From: Alphaproteobacteria bacterium
GTDB lineage: Bacteria; Pseudomonadota; Alphaproteobacteria; RF32; CAG-239
Direction of reading: 5' to 3'
NCBI GenBank assembly: GCA_017467515.1
Contig: JAFUSU010000010.1
Location: forward strand, 1 to 41,433
DNA length: 41,433 nt
Below are positions 7,641 through 16,212 of this stretch, piece by piece (position 1 is the stretch's first letter; each line of letters begins with the position of its first letter). Both the position numbers and the translations under genes were made by a program. Below the pieces are notes generated by a model. The model did no database searches, was not told the origin of the DNA, and saw nothing but the letters and a program-made list of their open reading frames with translations.

Positions 7641-9440
7641 ATGAGTGAAAAATGGAATTTATCGGACATTTGTACTTCATTAGATGAAGCACTTGGTGTC
7701 AGTAAAAAAACGTTATTGCGGTGTCAGCAGTTTCGGAAAGAGTTTGAGGGAAAAGTTGCCTCGTTAGAGCCAATGGTATTTGAGGATTGTCTTGTTCAAT
7801 ACTCCAACACCTGCACACTGTTGTGTGGTCTGGAAAGTTATGCCTATCTTGTTTGGTCTACCAACCTGAATGACAAGGCTGTCTGTGCATTTTATCAGAA
7901 TATGCAAGACACGGTCAAGCAGTGCAACAAGGAGTTGACTTTCTTGGAGGTCGAGATTTGCAAGGATGTTGACTATGCAAAGGTTTCTTCGTATCTGGCA
8001 GATGATGAAATTGGTCTTGGCTTAAAGGCGTGGCTCAAAAAGTGCCTTAAGTTTAAGCCCCATACTCTTTCTCACGAGTTGGAACAGCTTTTTTGCGATC
8101 AGCAGGCGGTTGCCGACTACTGGGTTCGCCTTTATAATGAGGAACGTGCTAAGTTTTCGATTGAAGTGTGCGGCAAAAAGTACAACGAGGGCGAGCTCAT
8201 GCAGCTTTATAACTCGCAAGATGCAACACTTCGTGCCGAGGCTGAGGACAAGCGTATGGCATGGTATGAACCACGGCAGGAATTGTTTGCGTTGATTTAC
8301 AATGCCTTGTTGCGTCATCGGGCGATTGCACAAGAGTGGCGACACTATGCTTATCCGGCTGAAGCCGCCAACCTGAGTAATGACATCAACGGCGACGATT
8401 TGACCAATTTGGTCGATACATTTGCCCGCGAAGATTCTCCAGCACGAGCTTTAGCTCACCGCTACCATGCTCTCAAGGCTAAGTTGTTGGGTGTTGACAA
8501 GTTGCCGTATCAGGATCGCTTAGCTCCTTATCCTTTTGAAGAAGAAGGATCACGTTACACGGTTGAAGAAGCCAAAGAACTGATTTTGAAGACGTTTGCC
8601 GAATTTTCGCCAGAGTTTGCCAAGATTGCACAGATGTTCTTCGATAAGGACTGCATCGACTTCTACCCCTACGAGGGCAAGGCTGATGGGGCTTATTGCA
8701 TGGAAATGCCGGTTGGCTTTTTGCCACGCGTGTTTGTCAATTTCAACGGTTATGTCATGGATGTTGATACACTGGCACACGAACTCGGACATGCCGTGCA
8801 TGAATACGTCAGTAAGAAGTATGGCGAACTCGGACGCGAAAAGTCCTGTGCACAGGCAGAAACAGCTTCGATTTTTGCCGAACAGCTGGTGTTTGATGCT
8901 CTGCTTAAGGTTGAAACAGATCCAAAACGTCGTTTCATTTTGCTCGCCAAGCATATCGAAGAAATGATTGCCACGACCTATCGTCAGATAGCGTTTCATC
9001 GTTTTGAAGATATGGCACACAAAGAACGAGCCAAGGGCGAAGTTTCGGCGCAAAAACTGCAGGAGATGTTTAAGTCCGTGATGGATAACTATCTCGGGCC
9101 GAGCGTTGATACAAGTAATTTGCAATACATCTGGGCCGGTATTCATCACTTCTTTGAGTACGATTACTACGTCTATTCTTATTGCTTCTCGTGTTGCGTG
9201 GTCAACTCGCTTTACGAGGTGTATAAGTCGGGAACTGTAGAGAATTTTGCCGAGAAGTACATGGAAATGCTGACCGATAGCGGTATTGAAAACTATCGTC
9301 AAGCTCTCGCCAAGTTTGGTATAGATGCTTCCACGCCGACCTTCTGGCAAGACGGTATGCACTTGTTTGAGCAAGAAATGACTGAGCTTGAAACTTTGGC
9401 GGAACAACTCACACTTCATTGGAAAAAAATAAACGTATAA
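7641..9440 (+). CDS. pepF: M3-family oligoendopeptidase (PepF-like)
   Basis: This is a cytosolic zinc metallopeptidase that cleaves short peptides, peptidase family M3. The 599 residues match PepF/M3B length. An N-terminal helical region of about 190 residues is followed by the catalytic domain. The zinc-binding HELGH is at 380-384, with the third-ligand type motif in AETASIFAEQ about 25 residues later. The C-terminal YDYYVYSYCFSCCV region is typical of the substrate channel. The ATG at 7641 is preferred over the TTG at 7635. Codon use is visibly richer in G/C-ending codons than the neighbours, which may mark transfer or high expression. It stands alone, ending at a strong hairpin. Confidence 0.92.
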   Translation: MSEKWNLSDICTSLDEALGVSKKTLLRCQQFRKEFEGKVASLEPMVFEDCLVQYSNTCTLLCGLESYAYLVWSTNLNDKAVCAFYQNMQDTVKQCNKELTFLEVEICKDVDYAKVSSYLADDEIGLGLKAWLKKCLKFKPHTLSHELEQLFCDQQAVADYWVRLYNEERAKFSIEVCGKKYNEGELMQLYNSQDATLRAEAEDKRMAWYEPRQELFALIYNALLRHRAIAQEWRHYAYPAEAANLSNDINGDDLTNLVDTFAREDSPARALAHRYHALKAKLLGVDKLPYQDRLAPYPFEEEGSRYTVEEAKELILKTFAEFSPEFAKIAQMFFDKDCIDFYPYEGKADGAYCMEMPVGFLPRVFVNFNGYVMDVDTLAHELGHAVHEYVSKKYGELGREKSCAQAETASIFAEQLVFDALLKVETDPKRRFILLAKHIEEMIATTYRQIAFHRFEDMAHKERAKGEVSAQKLQEMFKSVMDNYLGPSVDTSNLQYIWAGIHHFFEYDYYVYSYCFSCCVVNSLYEVYKSGTVENFAEKYMEMLTDSGIENYRQALAKFGIDASTPTFWQDGMHLFEQEMTELETLAEQLTLHWKKINV

Positions 9441-9512
9441 TCAAGAAAGAAGTGAAAGAGTTGGATGCTATGCTTATGCAACTATTTCCGGAGTAGTCCG
9501 GTTAATTCTTAT

Positions 9513-9550
9513 AAGAAAGCGACACATTAAGTTGTGTCGCTTTCTTTGTG
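9513..9550. terminator. Terminator after the oligopeptidase
   Basis: A 14-bp perfect stem (9513-9526 with 9533-9546) has a 6-base loop and is rich in AAGCGACAC. It is followed by a short T/G tract. It is the strongest hairpin in this part of the window. Confidence 0.85.
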
Positions 9551-9572
9551 CCTGTTTTTCAATATATTCAGC

Positions 9573-9601
9573 TTGACTCTGATATATTTTTTCTTTAAGG
9601 T
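9573..9601 (+). promoter_or_regulatory. Promoter, TTGACT-17-TAAGGT type
   Basis: TTGACT (9573-9578), 17 bases and TAAGGT (9596-9601) lie 57 bases before the ATG at 9659. The promoter and the whole leader are nearly identical to 5003-5089, although the genes they drive are unrelated. Confidence 0.75.
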
Positions 9602-9658
9602 ATAAGCTGCAAAACTTATAATTATAAAACAAAATTATTAACTTAAATATTATTGCGT

Positions 9659-9946
9659 ATGAGAAAAAAAGTTACGATTGAAATGATGCGTGAAGCACTG
9701 ATTGCAAGCAAACCATGGAATTGCTCTAAAGAAGACTTTCGTAATCATTTGGAAAAATTGTCTGATGAACAATTAGAAGAAACGGATATTTGTCGAGAAT
9801 TAAAATTTGAATCTCTGGATCTTATTGATTTAGCAATGAGACTTGAAACTGACAGCGGACATGAATTATGTGGGTATGGGTACCACGATATTACTACCGC
9901 ATCCAGTATCACTGTAGGGAAGATAATAAATATCTGTAATAATTAA
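9659..9946 (+). CDS. Acyl-carrier-protein-like small protein
   Basis: The protein has 95 residues. The segment LKFESLDLIDLAMRLE (about 48-63) followed by a SITVGKIINI helix matches the ACP pattern, in which a DSL serine carries phosphopantetheine at the start of helix II. Here the triplet is Glu51-Ser52-Leu53, so the serine is kept but the usual Asp is Glu. The N-terminal 25 residues are basic and unlike ordinary ACP. No synthase or transferase gene is adjacent. It could be a dedicated carrier protein or a non-acylated ACP fold. It has its own shared-type promoter and terminator and no Shine-Dalgarno site. Confidence 0.65.
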   Translation: MRKKVTIEMMREALIASKPWNCSKEDFRNHLEKLSDEQLEETDICRELKFESLDLIDLAMRLETDSGHELCGYGYHDITTASSITVGKIINICNN

Positions 9947-9988
9947 CAAAAAATCCCCCGCCGCTTAACCGCCACGAGGGATTTTTTT
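9947..9988. terminator. Shared-type terminator, copy C
   Basis: AAATCCCCCGC and CGAGGGATTTTTTT pair around a CGCTTAACCGCCA loop, with A and T runs on either side. The core is nearly identical to copies at 3413 and 6273. It can end the ACP-like gene on plus and the convergent permease gene on minus. Confidence 0.8.
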
Positions 9989-11228
9989 ATTCATATCTCA
10001 GGGCATTAATCGGGTTTAAGAGAGAAGCTTTATAAGCGGGAAAATAACCGAAGAACAGTCCTACCAAGCCGGAAAAAGAAAACGGTAAAATAACATAAAA
10101 TAAAGAAAGTTCGGTTGTCATCGCTCCGCTGGCAGAGATAATAAACGAGCCGATAATACCGATAATAACCCCGATAAGACCACCGATAAAAGATAAAACC
10201 AAAGATTCCATCAAAAATTGCCGGCGAATATCCCAAGATCTCGCGCCGATAGCCATACGAATACCGATTTCTCTGGTGCGCTCGGTTACGGATACCAACA
10301 TAATGTTCATAATACCGATACCGCCGACCAAAAGAGAAATGGAGGCAATTGAGCCGAGCAAAATCGTCATAATTTTTGTGGAATTTTCCATCATCTCCAT
10401 CATTTGCGTCAGATTCATAATGATAAAATCATCATCTTTATTGGCTCCCAGATTATGGCGTTGACGGAGCAGGGCTCTAATTTCATCTTGAGAAGTATAA
10501 GTGCTTTGCGAATCAATAGCTTGTAACATCACCATATGCACCTGATCGGGAAAACTGACACCCATTAATTTTTTTTGTGCGGTTGAAATCGGAATAAACA
10601 CAGCATCATCTTGATCTTGTCCCATACCGTTTTCACCACGTTTTTCCAATACACCAATGACTACAAAAGGAACACCTTTAATTCGAATAGTGCGGTTAAG
10701 GGGATCAACATCGCCAAACAGCTCATTAACAACGGTTTGTCCTAAAATGGCAACTTTTGTTGCATTTTTGACATCAGTTTCAACAAAAGAACGTCCGTAA
10801 TCAATAGCCCATTCTTTAATCTCAAAATAGCGATTATCCGTCCCTGTAATATTGGTTGACCAGTTCGTGTTCGCGTAAATAATCTGAGCGCCTTCACTCA
10901 AAACAGGAGCGGCTGATTTAATTTTTGAAATTTTTTCTTCAATCGCATTCCCATCGCTGAGTTTCATTGTCGGTTGAGAGCCGAACCCTCCGCGAACACC
11001 GCCTGAAGTTGCAACACCGGAGCGAATCATCATAATATTGGCGCCCATCGATTTCATTTCATTTTGAATGGATTTTTGTGCGCCATTGCCTATGGCCAGC
11101 ATAACAATTACGGCTGCCACGCCGATAATAATACCTAAACTCGTTAAAATAGAGCGCATTTTATTGGCTTTAATAGCTCGAATGGCAATATTAAAAATTA
11201 CTGAAATATCAATAGAGTGTTTCTTCAT
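9987..11228 (-). CDS. MacB-type ABC exporter permease
   Basis: This is the inner-membrane permease of a tripartite MacAB-like exporter. It has 413 residues with the MacB/FtsX architecture: one helix near 28-50 with the family sequence SILTSLGIIIGVAAVI, a periplasmic domain (about 55-285) containing the FGDVDPLNRTIRIKGVPFVVIGVL segment, then three C-terminal helices (about 288-310, 335-365 and 375-400) starting at GGIGIMNIMLVSVTERTREIGIR. It lacks the fused ATPase of classical MacB, which is encoded separately one base upstream. It is the third gene of the adaptor-ATPase-permease operon. Substrates of relatives include peptides, siderophores and macrolides. Confidence 0.9.
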   Translation of the reverse strand: MKKHSIDISVIFNIAIRAIKANKMRSILTSLGIIIGVAAVIVMLAIGNGAQKSIQNEMKSMGANIMMIRSGVATSGGVRGGFGSQPTMKLSDGNAIEEKISKIKSAAPVLSEGAQIIYANTNWSTNITGTDNRYFEIKEWAIDYGRSFVETDVKNATKVAILGQTVVNELFGDVDPLNRTIRIKGVPFVVIGVLEKRGENGMGQDQDDAVFIPISTAQKKLMGVSFPDQVHMVMLQAIDSQSTYTSQDEIRALLRQRHNLGANKDDDFIIMNLTQMMEMMENSTKIMTILLGSIASISLLVGGIGIMNIMLVSVTERTREIGIRMAIGARSWDIRRQFLMESLVLSFIGGLIGVIIGIIGSFIISASGAMTTELSLFYVILPFSFSGLVGLFFGYFPAYKASLLNPINALRYE

Positions 11229-11229
11229 C

Positions 11230-11919
11230 TTAATGCATTACTTTCTCATCTATACTGATTTCTCCATCAACAATATGAATGATTCTATCAGCAAATCTGG
11301 CAATATCTTCCTCGTGGGTAACCAGAATAATGGTACGTTTCAAATCGCGGTTGAGTTGCTGAAATAAATGCATAATTTCAACACTCATTTTGGTATCTAA
11401 ATTACCGGTCGGCTCGTCGGCAAAAATAATCGGGGCCTCGTTAACAATGGCACGCGCAATGGCAACACGCTGCTGTTGCCCGCCGGAAAGTTGGTTCGGT
11501 TGATGATACATTCTTTCTTTCAAGCCGACATCAATTAAAGCTTTTTCAGCTTTGCGGCGACGTTCTGTCTTGTCAACGCCGCTGTAAACCATTGGAAGCT
11601 CAACATTTTCAACTGCAGAAGTCCGAGAGAGAAGGTTGAATCCCTGAAAAACAAAACCGATCATTTGATTGCGAATATCAGCCAATTCATCTGAAGAAAG
11701 GCTTTCAATATTTTTATGATCGAGCAAATATTGCCCGCTGCTTGGTTTGTCCAGACAGCCCAAGATATTCATTAAAGTTGACTTTCCGGAACCGGAAGGC
11801 CCCATAATGGCAACAAATTCTCCGTTTTTTATTTGCAAATTGATGTTTTTGAGAATAGGGAGTTCTCCGTCACCCAAAGGATAGCTTTTGCAAATATTTT
11901 TCAGCTCAATTAAAGACAT
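11230..11919 (-). CDS. MacB/LolD-type ABC ATPase
   Basis: This is the cytosolic ATPase that powers the neighbouring permease. It has 229 residues, typical of the MacB/LolD/FtsE group. Walker [10 protein letters not shown] is at 40-48, the Q-loop glutamine at 92, the signature LSGGQ at 144-148, Walker B IIFADE ends with Glu169, and the switch histidine lies in ILVTHEED. Its start overlaps the adaptor stop by one base (TAATG), and the permease starts one base after its stop, so the three proteins are translationally coupled. Confidence 0.93.
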   Translation of the reverse strand: MSLIELKNICKSYPLGDGELPILKNINLQIKNGEFVAIMGPSGSGKSTLMNILGCLDKPSSGQYLLDHKNIESLSSDELADIRNQMIGFVFQGFNLLSRTSAVENVELPMVYSGVDKTERRRKAEKALIDVGLKERMYHQPNQLSGGQQQRVAIARAIVNEAPIIFADEPTGNLDTKMSVEIMHLFQQLNRDLKRTIILVTHEEDIARFADRIIHIVDGEISIDEKVMH

Positions 11920-13112
11920 TAACGTGGCATCCTCATCCGCATGGTTTTAGCTTTTTCATTTCCATCGGCTTGTTCGATAATAACTTCATCTCCGCTTTTA
12001 AGGGCACCGGAAGTAATTTCCGTATTTTCATCATCGGCGATACCGATTGAAACGGCTATTCTTTGGGGATGACCGTTTTTAAGAACCCATACGCCTTTGT
12101 CTTTGTAACGTTTTGTTTTACCGTCATTGTCCGTTACATAAAAACGCAAAGCCTTGTTGGGAACGGTCAGTACATTTTGCTTGTCTGCCGTGATAATTTC
12201 AACATTAGCGGTCATACCCGGTTTTAATTTCAAATTATGGTTATCAACGCCGATAATAACTTCATAAGTGACGACATTAGATGTTGTAATGGCTTGATTG
12301 CGTACTTGTGTGACAATACCCTCAAAAATTTCATCAGGAAAACTGTCAACCGTAAATTCAACCTTTTGTCCGACAGCCGCTTTAGCAATATCTGCTTCGA
12401 CAACAGAAGCTTCAATTTGCATTTTTTCCAAATCTTCGGCAACATAAAATAAAGTAGGTGTTTGGAAACTGGCGGCAACGGTTTGTCCAACCTCTACCTC
12501 TTTAGAAACAACGATACCGTCAATCGGTGAGATAATACGCGTGTACCTTAATTCTGTTTCCGAAGTTTCTAATTGAGCCAGAGCCTGTTGAACGGTTGCT
12601 TTTTGCAGGGCTAATTGGGCAACGGCATTATCGTATTCCTTTTGAGCCAAATCCAAATCTTTGACAGACGCATATTGCGAAGCGTTGAGTTTTTTCTTGC
12701 GTTCTAAATCTTTTTTGTAATAGGCAATATTGTTTTCGCTGACTTTCACCTGAGCTTTGGCAACTTCGAGGTTGGCGCGATTTTTGTCAACGGTTGCCTG
12801 AAACAGAGCAGGGTCAATCTGAGCCAAAAGCTGATCTTTTTTAACTTCTGAATTATAATCGACATAGATTTCGGAAATGGTACCGGAAACCTGAGAGCCG
12901 ATATTAACGGTGGAAATCGGGGTGATTTGTCCGGTAGCGGTAATTTTTTCGGTAAGATTAGTTTGTTGAGCCGGTTGAGTGATGTATGAGGCCGAGGTTC
13001 GGCTTTTGCCTTTGAAAAAGAAGAAAAGGGCGGTAATAACAGCGAGTATAACAATAGATTTACCTAAAAATTTCATCGGATTATCCTTTGTAAAACCAAA
13101 AATTTTTTTCAT
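11919..13112 (-). CDS. MacA-like periplasmic adaptor protein
   Basis: This is a membrane-fusion protein linking the inner-membrane exporter to an outer-membrane channel. It has 397 residues: one N-terminal hydrophobic anchor (about 15-33), a first half of the lipoyl domain (GQITPISTVNIGSQVSGTI), a long helical hairpin rich in Ala, Lys and Gln (about 90-180), the returning lipoyl half (TRIISPIDGIVVSKEVEVGQ), then beta-barrel domains. This matches HlyD_D23/MacA proteins. It is first in the leftward operon. No outer-membrane TolC gene is in the window, so it probably uses one encoded elsewhere. Confidence 0.92.
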   Translation of the reverse strand: MKKIFGFTKDNPMKFLGKSIVILAVITALFFFFKGKSRTSASYITQPAQQTNLTEKITATGQITPISTVNIGSQVSGTISEIYVDYNSEVKKDQLLAQIDPALFQATVDKNRANLEVAKAQVKVSENNIAYYKKDLERKKKLNASQYASVKDLDLAQKEYDNAVAQLALQKATVQQALAQLETSETELRYTRIISPIDGIVVSKEVEVGQTVAASFQTPTLFYVAEDLEKMQIEASVVEADIAKAAVGQKVEFTVDSFPDEIFEGIVTQVRNQAITTSNVVTYEVIIGVDNHNLKLKPGMTANVEIITADKQNVLTVPNKALRFYVTDNDGKTKRYKDKGVWVLKNGHPQRIAVSIGIADDENTEITSGALKSGDEVIIEQADGNEKAKTMRMRMPR

Positions 13113-13169
13113 AATATAGTACTTTTCAAAGATTTAATCAATTTTTTGCATTTTATTACCAAAAAAATC

Positions 13170-13198
13170 TTGAATCTTTTTGTCAACTGCGTTATATT
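13170..13198 (+). promoter_or_regulatory. Promoter of the 13310 unit
   Basis: TTGAAT (13170-13175), 17 bases and TATATT (13193-13198) form a sigma-70 promoter. The transcript would start near 13205 and carry a leader of about 105 bases that includes the complementary arms listed next. Confidence 0.55.
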
Positions 13199-13214
13199 TA
13201 AAAGGCTAATATAT

Positions 13215-13285
13215 AATTATGGTTATAATTTTAAATCTATTCGTCGTACGTGTTTTTTTCGTAACCATAATTCTAGCACACGTAC
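13215..13285 (+). promoter_or_regulatory. Leader with pseudoknot-like complementarity
   Basis: An 11-bp perfect stem (13215-13225 with 13262-13272) and an 8-bp perfect stem (13246-13253 with 13278-13285) interlock. The 5' arm of the second stem lies inside the loop of the first, and its 3' arm lies beyond it. This is the topology of an H-type pseudoknot, or of two competing hairpins. It ends 25 bases before the start codon at 13310, where it could control translation. It matches no riboswitch or leader that I know. Confidence 0.5.
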
Positions 13286-13309
13286 TTAATCCCTAAAAAA
13301 ATAAAAAAA

Positions 13310-13612
13310 ATGGGAAAAAAGAAAAATGCTAAGATTACCGAGAGTAGCAATGCAAGTGTGAATCCAACAGTGTTAGCGGCAACAGACAAAATCAGAGTGT
13401 TGTGCGCCGCAGCAGCACTAGTGCCGACCAACAAGTTTGCCGTGATGAAAGATCTTCATCCTGAGGCAGGTCACGAGAACCGATTCACAAGTTGGGCGAA
13501 GAATGAAAAGGGTGAGAAAGGACTTGTTGTTCTGGATCCTATGGGTGACAGTATCAAGTTCTATTCTAACCCTGAACTCAAATTCCCGGCTATGCGTACG
13601 GTAAAATGCTAA
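13310..13612 (+). CDS. Unknown small basic protein, 100 aa
   Basis: The protein is unrecognised. It has 100 residues, starting with the lysine-rich MGKKKNAKITE and continuing with an alanine-rich helix (about 20-40), then HPEAGHENRFTSWAKNEKGEKG and a short beta-like end. There is no signal peptide or membrane helix. A poly-A stretch rather than a Shine-Dalgarno site precedes the ATG. It is first in a two-gene unit behind an unusual structured leader; the second gene starts 5 bases after its stop. Confidence 0.7.
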   Translation: MGKKKNAKITESSNASVNPTVLAATDKIRVLCAAAALVPTNKFAVMKDLHPEAGHENRFTSWAKNEKGEKGLVVLDPMGDSIKFYSNPELKFPAMRTVKC

Positions 13613-13616
13613 TATT

Positions 13617-14300
13617 ATGGCAGAAAAAACACTCAGAGAATTGGCTGAGCTGCGCGCCAAGGGCGTTGTAGAAGCCACAGACGAAGAAATTATGCGCAAA
13701 CGAGCAGAAAGAGCAGCAAAAAAGCAAAAGCTCGCCGCTCAGCAGGAAATTATCGCAATGTTTCCTGATTTTGAGCAAACAAAATCTCAATTGCGCAGGT
13801 GGACCGCTCAAATTCGCTTTTTGCGAAAGCAAGCGGTCGAAAAAAATATTAGAAAGTTTGTTTTGCCGGAGGACCTGAAAAAGAAGGTCTATATGGCATA
13901 TAAAAATTTACCTTATCTTGATAGCCAAGTTGATCCCGCCGCGAAAGGGGGCTTGGCATACAATTATCAGACCGAATTGGGCGATTTGGCCATCGAAGGT
14001 CTGAAAATTCAGGATAGGGAGTTGAAAGTAGCCACTTTCAACTATTTAAACAAAAACATCTTTCCAATAATAATAGACTGGCCAATGATTTTGAGAATGT
14101 TAAACAAGTACTACGTCTCACGTTACGGGTGGGCGCTGCTTAGAAACTTCTCTAATCATATGCCGGATTATGCGGGTGATCTGCTGGGAGCCGAATTTGA
14201 CCGTTGGGCTCAAAATCCTGAAACTCAGGAACAGTGGAAAAAACTCGCCCAGGAAGACGGAAAACCCGTAGATATAAGGGAGCTCATCCCCCGGCGTTAG
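13617..14300 (+). CDS. Unknown soluble protein, 227 aa
   Basis: The protein is unrecognised. The first 70 residues form a strongly charged helical stretch with an ERAAKKQKLAAQQE core, likely coiled coil. The rest is helical with many aromatic residues and no membrane segment. It follows the 13310 gene by 5 bases without a Shine-Dalgarno site (AATATTATGG) and ends in RELIPRR. The unit stops at the hairpin at 14363. Like the other orphan units from 2.5 to 10 kb, it has no recognisable pathway partner nearby. Confidence 0.72.
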   Translation: MAEKTLRELAELRAKGVVEATDEEIMRKRAERAAKKQKLAAQQEIIAMFPDFEQTKSQLRRWTAQIRFLRKQAVEKNIRKFVLPEDLKKKVYMAYKNLPYLDSQVDPAAKGGLAYNYQTELGDLAIEGLKIQDRELKVATFNYLNKNIFPIIIDWPMILRMLNKYYVSRYGWALLRNFSNHMPDYAGDLLGAEFDRWAQNPETQEQWKKLAQEDGKPVDIRELIPRR

Positions 14301-14362
14301 GCTTGGAATTAGTCTCGCGGCCACAGGGAACTTGTCCCAGATGGTATCCGTTTTCTCTTTTC

Positions 14363-14405
14363 AAACCCCTGAATGAACGTATGAGTCATTTCAGGGGTTT
14401 TTTAT
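14363..14405 (+). terminator. Terminator before metG
   Basis: AAACCCCTGAATGA pairs with TCATTTCAGGGGTTT (one bulged T) around a short loop and runs into TTTTTTA. It ends the 13310-14300 unit. Confidence 0.88.
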
Positions 14406-14448
14406 TTTTCTTACGGAACTATATTTTTGTTTATAACCGTAAAAAAGC

Positions 14449-14476
14449 TTGAGATATAAATAGAATCGTGTAAAAT
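14449..14476 (+). promoter_or_regulatory. Putative metG promoter
   Basis: TTGAGA (14449-14454), 16 bases and TAAAAT (14471-14476) lie about 40 bases before the metG start, downstream of the preceding terminator. This is a plausible sigma-70 promoter. Confidence 0.5.
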
Positions 14477-14517
14477 TCACTCTGAATATGTAGTCAGCAC
14501 ACGGAGAAAAAATCAAT

Positions 14518-16212
14518 ATGTCAAGAATTTTAATAACTTCAGCATTACCATATGTTAACGGAATTCCCCATTTGGGGCACATGGTCGGTTGTTTATTGCC
14601 GTCTGATGTATACGCACGTTACCAACGAATGCTGGGAAATGAAGTTCTTTACATTTGCGGAACAGATGAGCACGGAACACCGTCAGAAGTCGGTGCCGCT
14701 AAAGAAAATCTTCCGGTTGAAGATTATTGTACAAAATATCACAATCGCCATAAAGACGTTTATCACAAATTTAATCTTTCGTTTGATTTCTTTGGGCGGA
14801 CAAGCACACCTCAAAATGAGGAAATTGTTAATCATATCTTCGCTCAACTGGATAAAAACGGTTTTATTGAAGAAAAAATCATCAAACAGGTTTTTTCTAT
14901 TGACGATAATCGTTTTTTACCGGACAGATATATCACCGGTACTTGCCCTCATTGCGGTTATGATAAGGCTCGTGGTGACCAATGTGAAAATTGCACCCGT
15001 GTTTTAGAGCCGACAGAGCTGATCAATCCGCGCTCGACAATTTCCGGTTCCACAAATTTGGAAGTGAGAGAAACCAAGCATTTATTCTTAAATTTACCGA
15101 AATTGGAATCCGAGTTGGCAGAATGGGTTAAAACAAAAGAGCCTTATTGGCCGGATGTTGCTTACTCTATTGCTCAAAAATGGCTGAAAGAAGGCTTACA
15201 GGAGCGTTGTATTACCCGTGATTTGAAATGGGGTTTTCCAGTCCCGAGAGCAGGGTATGAAGATAAAGTTTTTTACGTTTGGTTTGATGCCCCGATCGGT
15301 TATATCGGTATCAGCAAACAATGGGCAGATGAAAAACCTCAAGAAAGAGATTGGAAATCTTGGTGGTTGGACGCCAAAGACGTTTATTATGTTCAGTTTA
15401 TGGGGAAAGACAATGTACCGTTTCACTCTATCTCGTTTCCGGCAACATTATTAGGAACCCGTGAAAATTGGACAAAGGTTGATTATCTGAAGGGAATGAG
15501 CTATTTGACATTTGAGGGCGGGAAGTTTTCAAAATCAGAGCATCGCGGTATTTTTGCGGAAGATGCAATAGAGGAGTTTCCTGCGGATTATTGGCGTTAT
15601 TGGCTGATGTCTAATGCGCCGGAAGCATCAGATTCATCTTTCAGTTTTGATGGGTTTGCCGGAGTTGTCAATAAAGACTTAAACGGTGTGTTAGGTAATT
15701 TTGTTTCCCGTGTCTTGAAAATGACGGCATCTAAAATAGGTTCTGAAGTTCCCGCCAGTGGTGAAATGACCGCGCAAGAGCAGGAATTAATAACAACTTT
15801 ACAGGAAAAAGTTGATAATTATTTGAAATATCTTAAGGATATGGAATTTCGCAAAGCATTAAATGAACTGCGTGCAATTTGGGTGGACGGGAATAATTAT
15901 ATTTCTGCAACAGAACCGTGGACGGTTATTAAAGAAAATCCGGATCGTGCGGCTGCTATTTTGCGTGTATGCATCAATTTAATTCGTATTTTTGCGATTT
16001 TGTGTGCTCCGATTATGCCGGATACGTCAACTGCAATTCTGGCAAAATTAGGGCGGGCTGATGAGAATATTTCTCTGAAAGAATTCTCTGTTGCCAAAGA
16101 AATAGAAGCTTTACAACCAGGACAGAAGTTTGAAGTCGGTGAAGCTTTGTTTGAACGTATAACTCCTGAAAAAGTCGAAGACTTAAAAGTTAAATATGGA
16201 AGTGGAAAATAA
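14518..16212 (+). CDS. metG: Methionyl-tRNA synthetase
   Basis: This essential cytosolic enzyme charges tRNA-Met. It has 564 residues. The class I signature HLGH is at 18-21 and the KMSKS-equivalent KFSKS at 336-340. The connective domain has a zinc knuckle with Cys143, Cys146, Cys156 and Cys159. The anticodon-binding helical domain fills the last 200 residues, and there is no C-terminal tRNA-binding extension of the EMAP type. CGGAG lies upstream of the ATG. Its stop overlaps the ATG of the next gene (TAATG), so the synthetase heads an operon with the nuclease-like membrane protein and probably trkH. Confidence 0.96.
   Translation: MSRILITSALPYVNGIPHLGHMVGCLLPSDVYARYQRMLGNEVLYICGTDEHGTPSEVGAAKENLPVEDYCTKYHNRHKDVYHKFNLSFDFFGRTSTPQNEEIVNHIFAQLDKNGFIEEKIIKQVFSIDDNRFLPDRYITGTCPHCGYDKARGDQCENCTRVLEPTELINPRSTISGSTNLEVRETKHLFLNLPKLESELAEWVKTKEPYWPDVAYSIAQKWLKEGLQERCITRDLKWGFPVPRAGYEDKVFYVWFDAPIGYIGISKQWADEKPQERDWKSWWLDAKDVYYVQFMGKDNVPFHSISFPATLLGTRENWTKVDYLKGMSYLTFEGGKFSKSEHRGIFAEDAIEEFPADYWRYWLMSNAPEASDSSFSFDGFAGVVNKDLNGVLGNFVSRVLKMTASKIGSEVPASGEMTAQEQELITTLQEKVDNYLKYLKDMEFRKALNELRAIWVDGNNYISATEPWTVIKENPDRAAAILRVCINLIRIFAILCAPIMPDTSTAILAKLGRADENISLKEFSVAKEIEALQPGQKFEVGEALFERITPEKVEDLKVKYGSGK

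Noticed and set aside
8550..9419. Long minus-strand open frame (289 codons) opposite the oligopeptidase
   Set aside because: It is a shadow of the conserved M3 peptidase frame; the product is rich in Cys and His with no motif or ribosome site.
9441..9490. Short frame after the oligopeptidase (…AMLMQLFPE)
   Set aside because: It is only a few codons long, without a ribosome site or relatives, and is probably the untranslated 3' end before the terminator.
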